A DNA stretch of 5,825 nt from Deltaproteobacteria bacterium (GCA_021779275.1 JAJYAX010000115.1:1-5825); one strand, 5' to 3'; counted from the first letter of the stretch, positions 1 through 5,825 are shown. Translations and numbers: made by a program. The notes: generated by a model not told the origin, from the letters alone.

Positions 1-748
1 CGGCAAAATTTTCAGGAAGACGTGCTATGGTTTCACCTTCGGCATCTCGTAAAACAACAGTCCATCCTGAAGGGAGACTGAATTGTTCGATGCGTGTCTG
101 AAAAAACTCTTTGGCAATAGTGGTGAGAATTGCATATCTGGCCTTTCCCTCTCGAAGGACGGGTACTGCAATGCCCAATAAAGGCTTGTTGGCAACCGGC
201 CCGAAAAAAAGATCGCTTACAGCCGGTTTACCTGTTCGCATGGCGATTGGCCCCGCTAATCGGCCATTGGGTTTTTCGACAACAGGCAATGCCGCGCCAA
301 AAGGGACCCGTGTGTCCATAAGCAGCTGTACCGGCGTTCCTCCGTCGGTAATTACCACATGTGTGCCAAAACTCGCATGGAAGCCTTTGGCCTCCTGATA
401 CAGTTCGTTCCATCGCGACTGATCATCGATCAGTGGCGATGCTGCGAGCATATTAAGCGCACTAATACGCGCGCTGACGGAATTGTCGGTTTTGAGAACA
501 AAATTTTCGGCCAAAACCGCAGCTTGTTCGACCAGCTGGCGTTCAATAATCTTTATCTGATAAATGGCTATGCCGACTGCAAATACAAGCAATGGCAGCA
601 TGCACAGCCAGATCATTTTTTTTATTACTGAGGAAAGCGCCACCCCGATGGGCTTATCCCTTTTCTCGCTTAAAGCATGTTCTTGGGTCACAGGAATCTC
701 CGGCATCACTCTTCGACGTTGTCCTTTTAGGCGATAATTATTCGTCAT
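1..748 (-). CDS. Membrane sensor protein with extracytoplasmic Cache-like domain, N-terminal part (probable histidine kinase or related signalling protein)
   Basis: Read on the minus strand, an uninterrupted frame runs from ATG at 748 to the left edge (249 codons, no stop), so the C-terminus is missing. Residues 1-45 are a basic cytoplasmic tail. Residues about 46-66 (MIWLCMLPLLVFAVGIAIYQ) form one transmembrane helix. The rest looks like the sensor half of a Cache/PDC protein: a long helix (about 67-103), then LMDTRVPFGAALP (143-155), a VSDLFFGPVANKP segment (177-189), AVPVLREG (194-201), and LPSGWTVVLRDAEGETIAR (225-243). This order is typical of dCache domains ahead of PAS, histidine kinase or GGDEF modules, but no output module is visible, so the output type is unknown. 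The ATG at 748 is the first start after an in-frame TAA and lacks a clear Shine-Dalgarno; GTG 709 or ATG 706 are alternatives. It is divergent from the stress operon and might sense an extracellular ligand, but a regulatory link is only inferred. Confidence 0.82.
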   Translation of the reverse strand, partial: MTNNYRLKGQRRRVMPEIPVTQEHALSEKRDKPIGVALSSVIKKMIWLCMLPLLVFAVGIAIYQIKIIERQLVEQAAVLAENFVLKTDNSVSARISALNMLAASPLIDDQSRWNELYQEAKGFHASFGTHVVITDGGTPVQLLMDTRVPFGAALPVVEKPNGRLAGPIAMRTGKPAVSDLFFGPVANKPLLGIAVPVLREGKARYAILTTIAKEFFQTRIEQFSLPSGWTVVLRDAEGETIARLPENFA

Positions 749-777
749 AACGGGTAGCAGTGCGTTTTAATGTTATG

Positions 778-787
778 GATGGCCATC
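778..787. repeat. Perfect 10-bp palindrome near the predicted sensor-gene transcription start
   Basis: GATGGCCATC is a perfect dyad 30 bases ahead of the sensor gene ATG. It lies directly downstream of the candidate leftward -10 element, a common position for a repressor site. The role is inferred from position alone. Confidence 0.3.
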
Positions 788-796
788 GAGAGCGTT

Positions 797-825
797 TTTA
801 TTCCCTGTGACATGGTCATAATCAA
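797..825 (-). promoter_or_regulatory. Candidate sigma-70 promoter for the sensor gene
   Basis: On the minus strand, TTGATT (825-820) and AATAAA (802-797) are separated by 17 bases. Each matches four of six consensus positions. The expected transcription start would be near 790, about 40 bases ahead of the ATG at 748. The palindrome GATGGCCATC at 778-787 would then sit just at or after the start, where a repressor could act. Motif matches this weak occur by chance, so this is a suggestion only. Confidence 0.3.
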
Positions 826-874
826 ACGGTTTGCAGCAACTCGTTTTCATCTAGTATTGTTATCAGGTTTTTTG

Positions 875-886
875 GGAAAATTTTCC
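875..886. repeat. Perfect 12-bp palindrome in the divergent promoter region
   Basis: GGAAAATTTTCC is a perfect dyad with no spacer, in the middle of the divergent intergenic region. It could be an operator half-site pair for a dimeric regulator of either flanking gene. Its AT-rich core also makes chance occurrence plausible in an AT-rich region, and no second copy was noticed in the window. Confidence 0.35.
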
Positions 887-961
887 AGAAATATTTTACA
901 CATGTGCGCCAAGTCCGGTAACCCGCATTCTTGTCTCTTCCACGGCGCGTGTCAACCGTCA

Positions 962-998
962 TTGAAGCTCCCGTGTGTTTGTGATACCTTATTATAAC
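962..998 (+). promoter_or_regulatory. Weak candidate promoter for the rightward gene cluster
   Basis: TTATTATAAC at 989-998 resembles a -10 element (TATAAC at 993-998, five of six consensus bases), and TTGAAG at 962-967 resembles a -35. Their spacing of 25 bases is too long for an ordinary sigma-70 promoter, and the shorter-spaced alternative GATACC (983-988) matches poorly. The location fits a transcript with a leader of about 100 bases before the start codon at 1102. No sigma-54 type GG/GC pair was seen. Confidence 0.2.
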
Positions 999-1087
999 AT
1001 GGGTTTTTCAGGACGATTTTTTTATCTTCAGGATGCTCGGCAAGAGGCACATTTCTCTTAACGCAGCCTTACCTATCAATCAATTTC

Positions 1088-1092
1088 AGAGG
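1088..1092 (+). promoter_or_regulatory. Shine-Dalgarno sequence that decides the stress-protein start
   Basis: AGAGG lies nine bases ahead of the ATG at 1102. The upstream in-frame ATG at 1033 has AGG directly abutting it, too close to work as a ribosome binding site. This supports starting the protein at 1102. Confidence 0.6.
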
Positions 1093-1101
1093 CGCCCAAA
1101 C

Positions 1102-1986
1102 ATGGATCCACGCGGACTCAAAGGCCGATCTCCGTTTCCTTTTGAAATGATCGGGGTAATGGTTTCTCTGTCAGCCGGATCGGAAGAGGTTCTAGCCGAG
1201 GCCGGATATCTCGCCAATATTTTTGGGGCTCGTTTGTTATTGATTCAAATGGGGAAGCAGACAACCAAGCTGCAAACCGCGTTTGATACAATCTATGAAC
1301 GGACGGGGACAAACATCCAAGAAGCTGCACGAGTCTGGCTGGAGGAGATGACCGTCAAGGCCCTGCTCACACTCTGTAAAGAACATTCTGTCGACCTCCT
1401 TATCCTGGAGACAATTCAACGCGAAGGGGTCTTGCGATATTATCTCGGTTCACTCGCCCGAGGTATAAGCAGGGCGGCAAAGTGCTCTCTGCTCCTGCTG
1501 ACTGAACCGAAGGTGGGAGGCACGACTTTTAGAAAAATTATTGTAAGCGGGGTTTCTCACCCAAAAACCTCATTGACCTTGGGTACAGCTGTCTATTTCG
1601 CCAAACAGGTCGGCGCTCATGCCATCGCCATAGTTACAGAGCTCGATCAACCGACATTGTCAATGGCTACGGCGGATATGAGCACGGTTGATACTCTAAC
1701 CAATCTCAAGCAACAGATCGTAAAAGATGAAATCGAAAGAATCCACGGCATTGTTGAATGTTGCCATCCCGAGGGATTGAAAATTACCGAGGAGGCAATC
1801 TTCGGCAGGTTGGGATACACCATACGGCAATATGCCAGGAATTATGGCGCTGATCTTTTAGTTATCAACTCTCCGGATGCAAAATACGGCATAATTGACC
1901 GGATATTTACCCACGACATGGAATATATCCTGGAAGATCTGCCGTGCAATGTGCTTATCGTCCACTCCCGGAATTCCCGACATTGA
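1102..1986 (+). CDS. Tandem-domain universal stress protein (UspA family)
   Basis: A cytosolic protein of 294 residues with two UspA-type alpha/beta domains, about 14-134 and 143-288. Domain 1 has the first strand (MIGVMVSL), helix and LLLIQM strand, then VDLLIL (97-102) and GVLRYYLGSLARGISRAAKC (109-128), the usual helix ending before the last strand. Domain 2 repeats this: KIIVSGV, GAHAIAIV, ADLLVI (250-255), then GIIDRIFTHDMEYILEDLPC (263-282) and NVLIVH. Universal stress proteins bind nucleotides or dimerise and affect survival under stress. Here the usual Asp after strand 1 is missing in both domains. Domain 1 keeps the Gly-Ser (116-117) of the G-x2-G-x9-G-S/T loop, but domain 2 has Thr-His (270-271) instead, so canonical ATP binding is doubtful, at least in domain 2. 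A longer form from ATG 1033 adds 23 residues with no family resemblance; the Shine-Dalgarno and domain boundaries favour 1102. The next gene follows after 24 bases, suggesting co-transcription with the antiporter. Confidence 0.88.
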   Translation: MDPRGLKGRSPFPFEMIGVMVSLSAGSEEVLAEAGYLANIFGARLLLIQMGKQTTKLQTAFDTIYERTGTNIQEAARVWLEEMTVKALLTLCKEHSVDLLILETIQREGVLRYYLGSLARGISRAAKCSLLLLTEPKVGGTTFRKIIVSGVSHPKTSLTLGTAVYFAKQVGAHAIAIVTELDQPTLSMATADMSTVDTLTNLKQQIVKDEIERIHGIVECCHPEGLKITEEAIFGRLGYTIRQYARNYGADLLVINSPDAKYGIIDRIFTHDMEYILEDLPCNVLIVHSRNSRH

Positions 1987-2010
1987 AGATATTTTCAAGC
2001 CATAGCCTCT

Positions 2011-3261
2011 ATGTCTAAACTGACTCCAAACGATTTCGCCATCTTCCTGTTGGCAATCAGCACCATGTTGATTCTCTCGCGCGCCGGGGCAGAGTTAGGC
2101 AAGAAATTCGGGCTCCCAATCGTTACGGCGGAAATCGTGGTTGGGGTTATCCTTGGACCAACCCTGCTGGGAAACATAGCGCCTCATATTTACAATCGTC
2201 TCTTCCCGTTTGCATCCAATGCCGGCGTCTCGTTGGCGCTGGACAGTCTTTTCTCTTTGGCGGTCATCATGCTGCTGTTTGTTGCAGGCTTAGAATTGCA
2301 GCTATCCCAAGTGCTTCGACAAGGAAAACTCGCTGTTTTCACCGGTCTTGGGAGCATGGCGGCACCATTTCTCTCAGGGTTTGTGGTTGCCTGGTTTGTT
2401 CCTCAATGGTTTGGAATTGACAGATCCAATCAATTTCAATTTGCCATGTTCTTTGGAACGGCCATGTCCATCTCCGCTCTTCCGGTAATAGCTCGAATTT
2501 TATTGGACCTGAATATTTTCAGGACGGAAATCGGCAGGGTTGTTATTGCCTCCGCCATCTTGAATGATTTAGCAGGTTGGCTGCTCTTTTCTTTCATCCT
2601 CTCCATTTGGGGACCAGAGAAAGGCATAACGGACATTAGCCATACGATCATATACATACTGGCCTTCAGTGTTTTCATGCTCGTTATCGGCAGAATTGTC
2701 TTAAACAGAATCCTGCCTTGGATTCAATCCAATTTATCCTGGCCCGGCGGAGTCTTGTCCTTAAGTCTTGGAACCTGCCTTCTCTGCGCCGCCTTCACTG
2801 AGTATATCCATATTCATGCCATTTTCGGGGCCTTTATTGCCGGTGTAGCTATCGGAGATTCCGTACACCTGGAGGAAAAGGCCCGTGACATTATGCACCA
2901 ATTTGTCACCAATTTCTTTGCGCCCTTGTTTTTTGTTTCTATTGGATTACGTGTCGATTTCATACAACATTTTAATGTGCTGATTGTTGTGATTGTTCTC
3001 GTTGTAGCCTTTACCGGCAAGGTGTTCGGGGCAACACTGGGTGCTCGCTTGGCCGGCATGACGAGACGAAGCGCGCTGGCGGTTGGTTTTGGCCTGAACG
3101 CCCGGGGAGCCGTAGAGATCATTCTCGGAAGTCTTGCTCTTGACGCCGGTCTCATAACCCAGCCGATATTTGTAGCCTTAGTCATAATGGCTCTGGTTAC
3201 CAGTATTACCAGTGCTCCGTTGATGCTCTATTTCATGCAGAGAGAACAAGAAGAAGAGTAG
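2011..3261 (+). CDS. Cation:proton antiporter, CPA2 (CHX/Kef-like) membrane domain
   Basis: An inner-membrane protein of 416 residues with about 12-13 transmembrane helices filling nearly the whole length. It probably exchanges Na+ or K+ for H+. Family marks: PIVTAEIVVGVILGP (36-50), LLFVAGLEL (88-96), SALPVIARIL (155-164) followed by TEIGRVVIASAILNDLAGW (172-190), HAIFGAFIAGVAIG (269-282), FFAPLFFVSIGLRVD (302-316), Lys337 in a GKVFG turn, and GLNARGAVEI (361-370). The PVIARIL...GRV...ND..GW arrangement is most like the CHX/KHA branch. The ion-site pair is Asn185-Asp186, not Asp-Asp; in this superfamily Asn-Asp is generally linked with electroneutral exchange. The protein ends in a short acidic tail, with no cytoplasmic RCK/TrkA-N or fused Usp domain, so regulation may come from the separate stress protein upstream. 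No good Shine-Dalgarno precedes the ATG, but an in-frame stop 24 bases upstream and the position of the first helix support it; translational coupling is likely. Confidence 0.93.
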   Translation: MSKLTPNDFAIFLLAISTMLILSRAGAELGKKFGLPIVTAEIVVGVILGPTLLGNIAPHIYNRLFPFASNAGVSLALDSLFSLAVIMLLFVAGLELQLSQVLRQGKLAVFTGLGSMAAPFLSGFVVAWFVPQWFGIDRSNQFQFAMFFGTAMSISALPVIARILLDLNIFRTEIGRVVIASAILNDLAGWLLFSFILSIWGPEKGITDISHTIIYILAFSVFMLVIGRIVLNRILPWIQSNLSWPGGVLSLSLGTCLLCAAFTEYIHIHAIFGAFIAGVAIGDSVHLEEKARDIMHQFVTNFFAPLFFVSIGLRVDFIQHFNVLIVVIVLVVAFTGKVFGATLGARLAGMTRRSALAVGFGLNARGAVEIILGSLALDAGLITQPIFVALVIMALVTSITSAPLMLYFMQREQEEE

Positions 3262-3323
3262 GTCCATTGCTGTACGGTCTTTTCATGTGATCCACCCTCA
3301 CCAATTCTTTTTAGGGAGACGAC

Positions 3324-3968
3324 ATGGACCGCTATGCTGATTTTGCACACCTGAAAAACGGTGAGCACCAAGATACCGACTTCCGGATCCTCCGGCGCAC
3401 CGGAAGCTCCGGTATCGCCGTTATAAGCATCCACGGCGGAGAAATCGAACAGGGCACAACCCGCATTGCCGACGCCATCGCCGGACAGGAACATTCCTTC
3501 TACTCCTTTGAAGGAAGGAAAAAAAACGGCAATTGGGCCTTACATATCACCAGCAACCGGTTTGACGAGCCGACGGCTATGGAGATTGCCTGCCAGGCGA
3601 ATATTATACTCTCAATCCATGGCTGTAAAATTATGGAACCGGTTGTTTACCTGGGAGGATTGGATATCGAATTGAAGGAGCTGATACGACAGGCGCTTGA
3701 GAATTCCGGTTTTCAAACACTAATTCCTTCAGACCCCTGCTTTAGAGCGACCGATCAAAAAAACATCTGCAATCTGTGCGGCCGCGGCATGGGGATTCAG
3801 ATGGAGATCAGTCGAGGACTGCGAGCCCAAATGTTCCTCGATCTCACGCCGGAGGGCAGACTCCATCATACCGAAATATTCACCAGGTTTATCGATTCGG
3901 TACGGAAGGCAATCGAGCCTTTTGCGACAGGCTCTCCTGAAACCCCGCCGCTGCACGTCGCGGATTGA
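3324..3968 (+). CDS. Poly-gamma-glutamate hydrolase family protein (PghP/YmaC/YjqB-like, DUF867)
   Basis: A 214-residue protein without signal peptide or membrane helix, so probably cytosolic. It matches the family of the phage PghP enzyme, a zinc-dependent peptidase with a carboxypeptidase-like fold that cleaves poly-gamma-glutamate. Visible blocks in family order: AVISIHGGEIEQGTTRIA (32-49), with probable zinc ligands His37 and Glu42; HSFYSFEG (57-64); LHITSNRFDEP (73-83); ILSIHGC (95-101), probably the third ligand at His99; VVYLGG (107-112); NICN (147-150); and MGIQMEISRGLR (156-167), where Glu161 is a likely catalytic or binding residue. Ligand assignments come from family memory. AGGGAG (3313-3318) sits five bases ahead of the ATG, a strong ribosome binding site. 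It starts 62 bases after the antiporter. Its substrate here is unknown: nothing nearby makes or exports poly-gamma-glutamate. Cys139, Cys149 and Cys152 cluster near the NICN motif, which may or may not be a family trait. Confidence 0.88.
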   Translation: MDRYADFAHLKNGEHQDTDFRILRRTGSSGIAVISIHGGEIEQGTTRIADAIAGQEHSFYSFEGRKKNGNWALHITSNRFDEPTAMEIACQANIILSIHGCKIMEPVVYLGGLDIELKELIRQALENSGFQTLIPSDPCFRATDQKNICNLCGRGMGIQMEISRGLRAQMFLDLTPEGRLHHTEIFTRFIDSVRKAIEPFATGSPETPPLHVAD

Positions 3969-4055
3969 GCCGCCTCACATATCAAGCGAAGGTTTTTCTA
4001 ACCGGAAAAGTTTTAAGCGGTCAGCGCTGATGCTACTCCATGGAGGACTTGACAC

Positions 4056-5825
4056 ATGTCGATTAAAAACCTGGATGTTCTGTTCAATCCGCAGAGGATA
4101 GCCGTTGTTGGTGCAAGTGAGGATAAAAAATCGATAGGATATCATATCTTCAGGAACCTGATCGGGGATGGATTCCAGGGAATCGTGCATCCGGTAGCCC
4201 CGGGCATGAGCGGGGTTCAGGGAGTCGAGGCATACGGAACAGTCTGTGATATTCCCCATCCAATCGATCTTGCAATGGTGGCGGCTCATCCTGAAAATCT
4301 GCTTTCAGCGCTGGAAGATTGTGGTCAAAAAGGCGTGAAGGGAGTCGTGGTCCTAGCCCCGGATTATAAATATCGCGCCGAACATGCCGATCTGATCTCT
4401 GATCAAATCAGGAAATTATCCCTGCTGCACGGGTGCCGGGTGTTGGGTCCCAACTCACTGGGGTTTCTGAGACCTGCAAAAAACCTCAATGCCACGCTGT
4501 TCCCGGAAATGCCGCAGCCCGGAAACATCGCCTTTATCTCAGAAAGCGGCATTTTTTCCACGGCATTTCTTGAGCATGCCATAAGCAAAAAAGTGGGGTT
4601 CAGCTACTTCATCTCCCTAGGCTCGAAATTCGATATCAACTTTGCAGACATTATCGATTTTCTGAGTGGAGATGGCAACACAAAGGCCATCTTTCTTCAA
4701 ATTCAGAGCATCAGCCATGGAAGAAGATTCATGACCGCAATGCGAAGCTTCGCAAAAACCAAGCCGATCATCGTCGTCAAGCCTGGAGGGGAAGATGACC
4801 TTTCTCTGTTGTCAATAACGGATTCCGGCTGTCTTGCAGAGGAGGACAGGATCTACGAAGCGGTGTTTAAACGGGCCGGTTGCCTGAGAGTCAACGACAT
4901 GGTTGATCTTCTCTATATGGTTGAGACCATAGCAAAACAGAAACGGCCAAAGGGGAAACGATTGTTTATCATATCCAATTCCGTCACCCCCTCGCAGATG
5001 GCCATCGATGCCGTCAAAGGAATGGGCGGCATGCTGGCGACACCGTCTGCAGCTCCAGTAAACACCATCAGCGAGCATCTCCCCCTGAAACGAAAGACGT
5101 ACAACCCCGTTTATCTTCCCGCCGATGCATCATCAGAGGATTACAAAACGGCCATCGAACACTGCCTGCACGATAGCGGTGTCGACGGAATCCTTGTTGT
5201 CTGCGTCCCCTTTCCCGGCGTGGACCTGATGAAGATTGCGGAGGTGATTGTCGCTGCCGGACGGAGCAATCCCGGAGTCTCCCTGTTCACAACATGGTGC
5301 GGGGAAAAAACCGCGCCGGCTGAGATTGAATTTTTAAATGAGAAAGGGATCCCGACCTACTACACACCGGCTCAGGCGGTAAAAAGCTTCATGTATATGT
5401 ATCAGTATGACTACAATCTTAAGCTCTTACAGGAGACACCTGAAATTATACTTAAAGATTTCTCTCCAGATCTGCAACATGCGGAGAGGATCATCAAAGA
5501 CAGCATAGCACAGAAGCGATTTTCGCTGCATGCAATCGAGGCGGGCGATATCCTGAAGGCATACGGAATCCCGGTAATTGAAACGATCAGGGTGGCGAAT
5601 GCAGAAGAGGCTGTCCGCGAGGCTCGACGCATAGGGTATCCGGTTGTTTTAAAAATTGATGCCTTGACGGTCCACACGAGAGCCGTGAAAGGAGGGGTGC
5701 ACATAAGCCTCAGGAACGACCGCGAAGTTCGCCATGCGTCTTCGATTCTGCAGAATCTTGTTGCTTCCTTAAAGGATCCGGACGCCAGGATGATCCTCCA
5801 ACCCATGGTCGCCAAACTCGAGATC
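4056..5825 (+). CDS. Pat/YfiQ-like acyl-CoA synthetase (NDP-forming) homologue, N-terminal part; probable protein lysine acetyltransferase
   Basis: The frame is open from ATG 4056 to the right edge (590 codons, C-terminus missing). GGAGG at 4042-4046, nine bases upstream, is a strong ribosome binding site. Domains in order: a CoA-binding Rossmann domain (about 8-135: RIAVVGAS 14-21, GPNSLG 131-136), succinyl-CoA-ligase-like flavodoxin domains (about 155-460: ISESG 161-165, GFSYFISLGSKFDI 181-194, WCGEK 414-418), and the start of an ATP-grasp domain (about 470 on: YGIPVIET 503-510, IGYPVVLKID 526-535). Blocks such as GFSYFI-LG, RRF, TWCGE, GIPTYYTP and LQETP follow my recollection of E. coli YfiQ/PatZ closely. 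At the site of the phosphorylated His in ADP-forming synthetases (usual SHTGALAG), this protein reads TDSGCLAE (255-262), with Asp256 for His. Pat proteins also lack the synthetase His and carry a C-terminal GNAT domain, which would fall beyond the edge here. If no GNAT follows, it would be an inactive or altered synthetase. It may be the last gene of the operon, 87 bases after the PghP-like gene. Confidence 0.87.
   Translation, partial: MSIKNLDVLFNPQRIAVVGASEDKKSIGYHIFRNLIGDGFQGIVHPVAPGMSGVQGVEAYGTVCDIPHPIDLAMVAAHPENLLSALEDCGQKGVKGVVVLAPDYKYRAEHADLISDQIRKLSLLHGCRVLGPNSLGFLRPAKNLNATLFPEMPQPGNIAFISESGIFSTAFLEHAISKKVGFSYFISLGSKFDINFADIIDFLSGDGNTKAIFLQIQSISHGRRFMTAMRSFAKTKPIIVVKPGGEDDLSLLSITDSGCLAEEDRIYEAVFKRAGCLRVNDMVDLLYMVETIAKQKRPKGKRLFIISNSVTPSQMAIDAVKGMGGMLATPSAAPVNTISEHLPLKRKTYNPVYLPADASSEDYKTAIEHCLHDSGVDGILVVCVPFPGVDLMKIAEVIVAAGRSNPGVSLFTTWCGEKTAPAEIEFLNEKGIPTYYTPAQAVKSFMYMYQYDYNLKLLQETPEIILKDFSPDLQHAERIIKDSIAQKRFSLHAIEAGDILKAYGIPVIETIRVANAEEAVREARRIGYPVVLKIDALTVHTRAVKGGVHISLRNDREVRHASSILQNLVASLKDPDARMILQPMVAKLEI

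Larger units (their letters stand above)
749..1101. other. Divergent AT-rich intergenic region
   Basis: This 353-base stretch separates the leftward sensor gene from the rightward stress-protein gene. I see no protein-coding content with family resemblance: the 75-codon frame at 770-997 reads as an unstructured shadow with no ribosome binding site. The stretch is rich in A/T runs, as expected of a double promoter region. It contains a candidate leftward promoter (797-825), a weak rightward -10-like sequence (989-998), and two perfect palindromes, GATGGCCATC (778-787) and GGAAAATTTTCC (875-886). A shorter one, CACATGTG, lies at 899-906. No G/C-rich hairpin followed by a T run was found, so no terminator is called. 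The last 69 bases (1033-1101) are open in frame with the downstream gene but are treated here as leader. Confidence 0.6.

Noticed and set aside
111..631. Plus-strand frames of up to 95 codons opposite the sensor gene
   Set aside because: They are antisense to a continuous 249-codon minus-strand frame with a clear transmembrane helix and Cache-like motifs, so they are shadows.
770..997. A 75-codon plus-strand frame in the intergenic region
   Set aside because: No ribosome binding site, no family resemblance, and it lies within the divergent promoter region; read as chance.
1033..1101. A 23-residue N-terminal extension of the stress protein from ATG 1033
   Set aside because: The AGG abuts the ATG, the residues do not resemble a Usp domain, and a well-spaced AGAGG precedes the ATG at 1102. 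It cannot be fully excluded.
2814..3185. A 123-codon minus-strand frame inside the antiporter
   Set aside because: Low-complexity Thr/Ala/Arg/Lys-rich reading typical of the complement of a hydrophobic membrane gene; no start signal or family match.
3990..4020. Possible terminator hairpin between the PghP-like and Pat-like genes (GGTTTTTC ... GGAAAAGTT)
   Set aside because: The arms pair imperfectly, are A/T-rich, and no uninterrupted T run follows, so it would be a poor terminator.
5411..5815. A 134-codon minus-strand frame inside the Pat-like gene
   Set aside because: It is antisense to a strongly family-like coding frame that is open throughout this stretch.
4056..5825. Annotation as a functional ADP-forming acetate-CoA ligase
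   Set aside because: The phosphorylated His is replaced by Asp256, and the sequence blocks follow Pat/YfiQ more closely than the true synthetases.

Overview
The window holds five protein-coding genes. One is cut by the left edge and reads leftward. The other four read rightward, and the last is cut by the right edge. I see no RNA gene, insertion sequence, CRISPR array or long repeat. Base composition is intermediate. The gene set (Cache-type sensor, tandem universal stress protein, CPA2 antiporter, Pat/YfiQ-like acyl-CoA synthetase homologue) suggests a Gram-negative bacterium, perhaps a Desulfobacterota/deltaproteobacterium. That placement is an impression from gene style, not a marker gene.

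Layout: (1) 1-748, minus strand: the N-terminal part of a membrane sensor protein with one transmembrane helix and an extracytoplasmic Cache-like domain; its signalling output domain lies outside the window. (2) 749-1101: a divergent, AT-rich intergenic region with a candidate leftward promoter and two perfect short palindromes. (3) 1102-1986: a two-domain universal stress protein whose nucleotide-binding motifs look degenerate. (4) 2011-3261: a CPA2/CHX-like cation:proton antiporter with an Asn-Asp pair in the ion site. (5) 3324-3968: a small cytosolic protein of the poly-gamma-glutamate hydrolase (PghP/YmaC/YjqB) family with its likely zinc ligands. (6) 4056 to the right edge: the first 590 residues of a protein closely resembling the acyl-CoA-synthetase-like part of the protein lysine acetyltransferase Pat/YfiQ, with Asp where true ADP-forming synthetases have their phosphorylated His.

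The four rightward genes are spaced 24, 62 and 87 bases apart with no convincing terminator between them, so they may be one operon. Stress protein plus antiporter is a familiar pairing and suggests ion or pH homeostasis under stress. The Pat-like protein suggests a link to acyl-CoA or protein acylation state. A functional link between the Pat-like protein and the stress protein is a hypothesis, with precedent in mycobacteria, where a cAMP-dependent acetyltransferase modifies a universal stress protein. The role of the PghP-like protein here is unknown.
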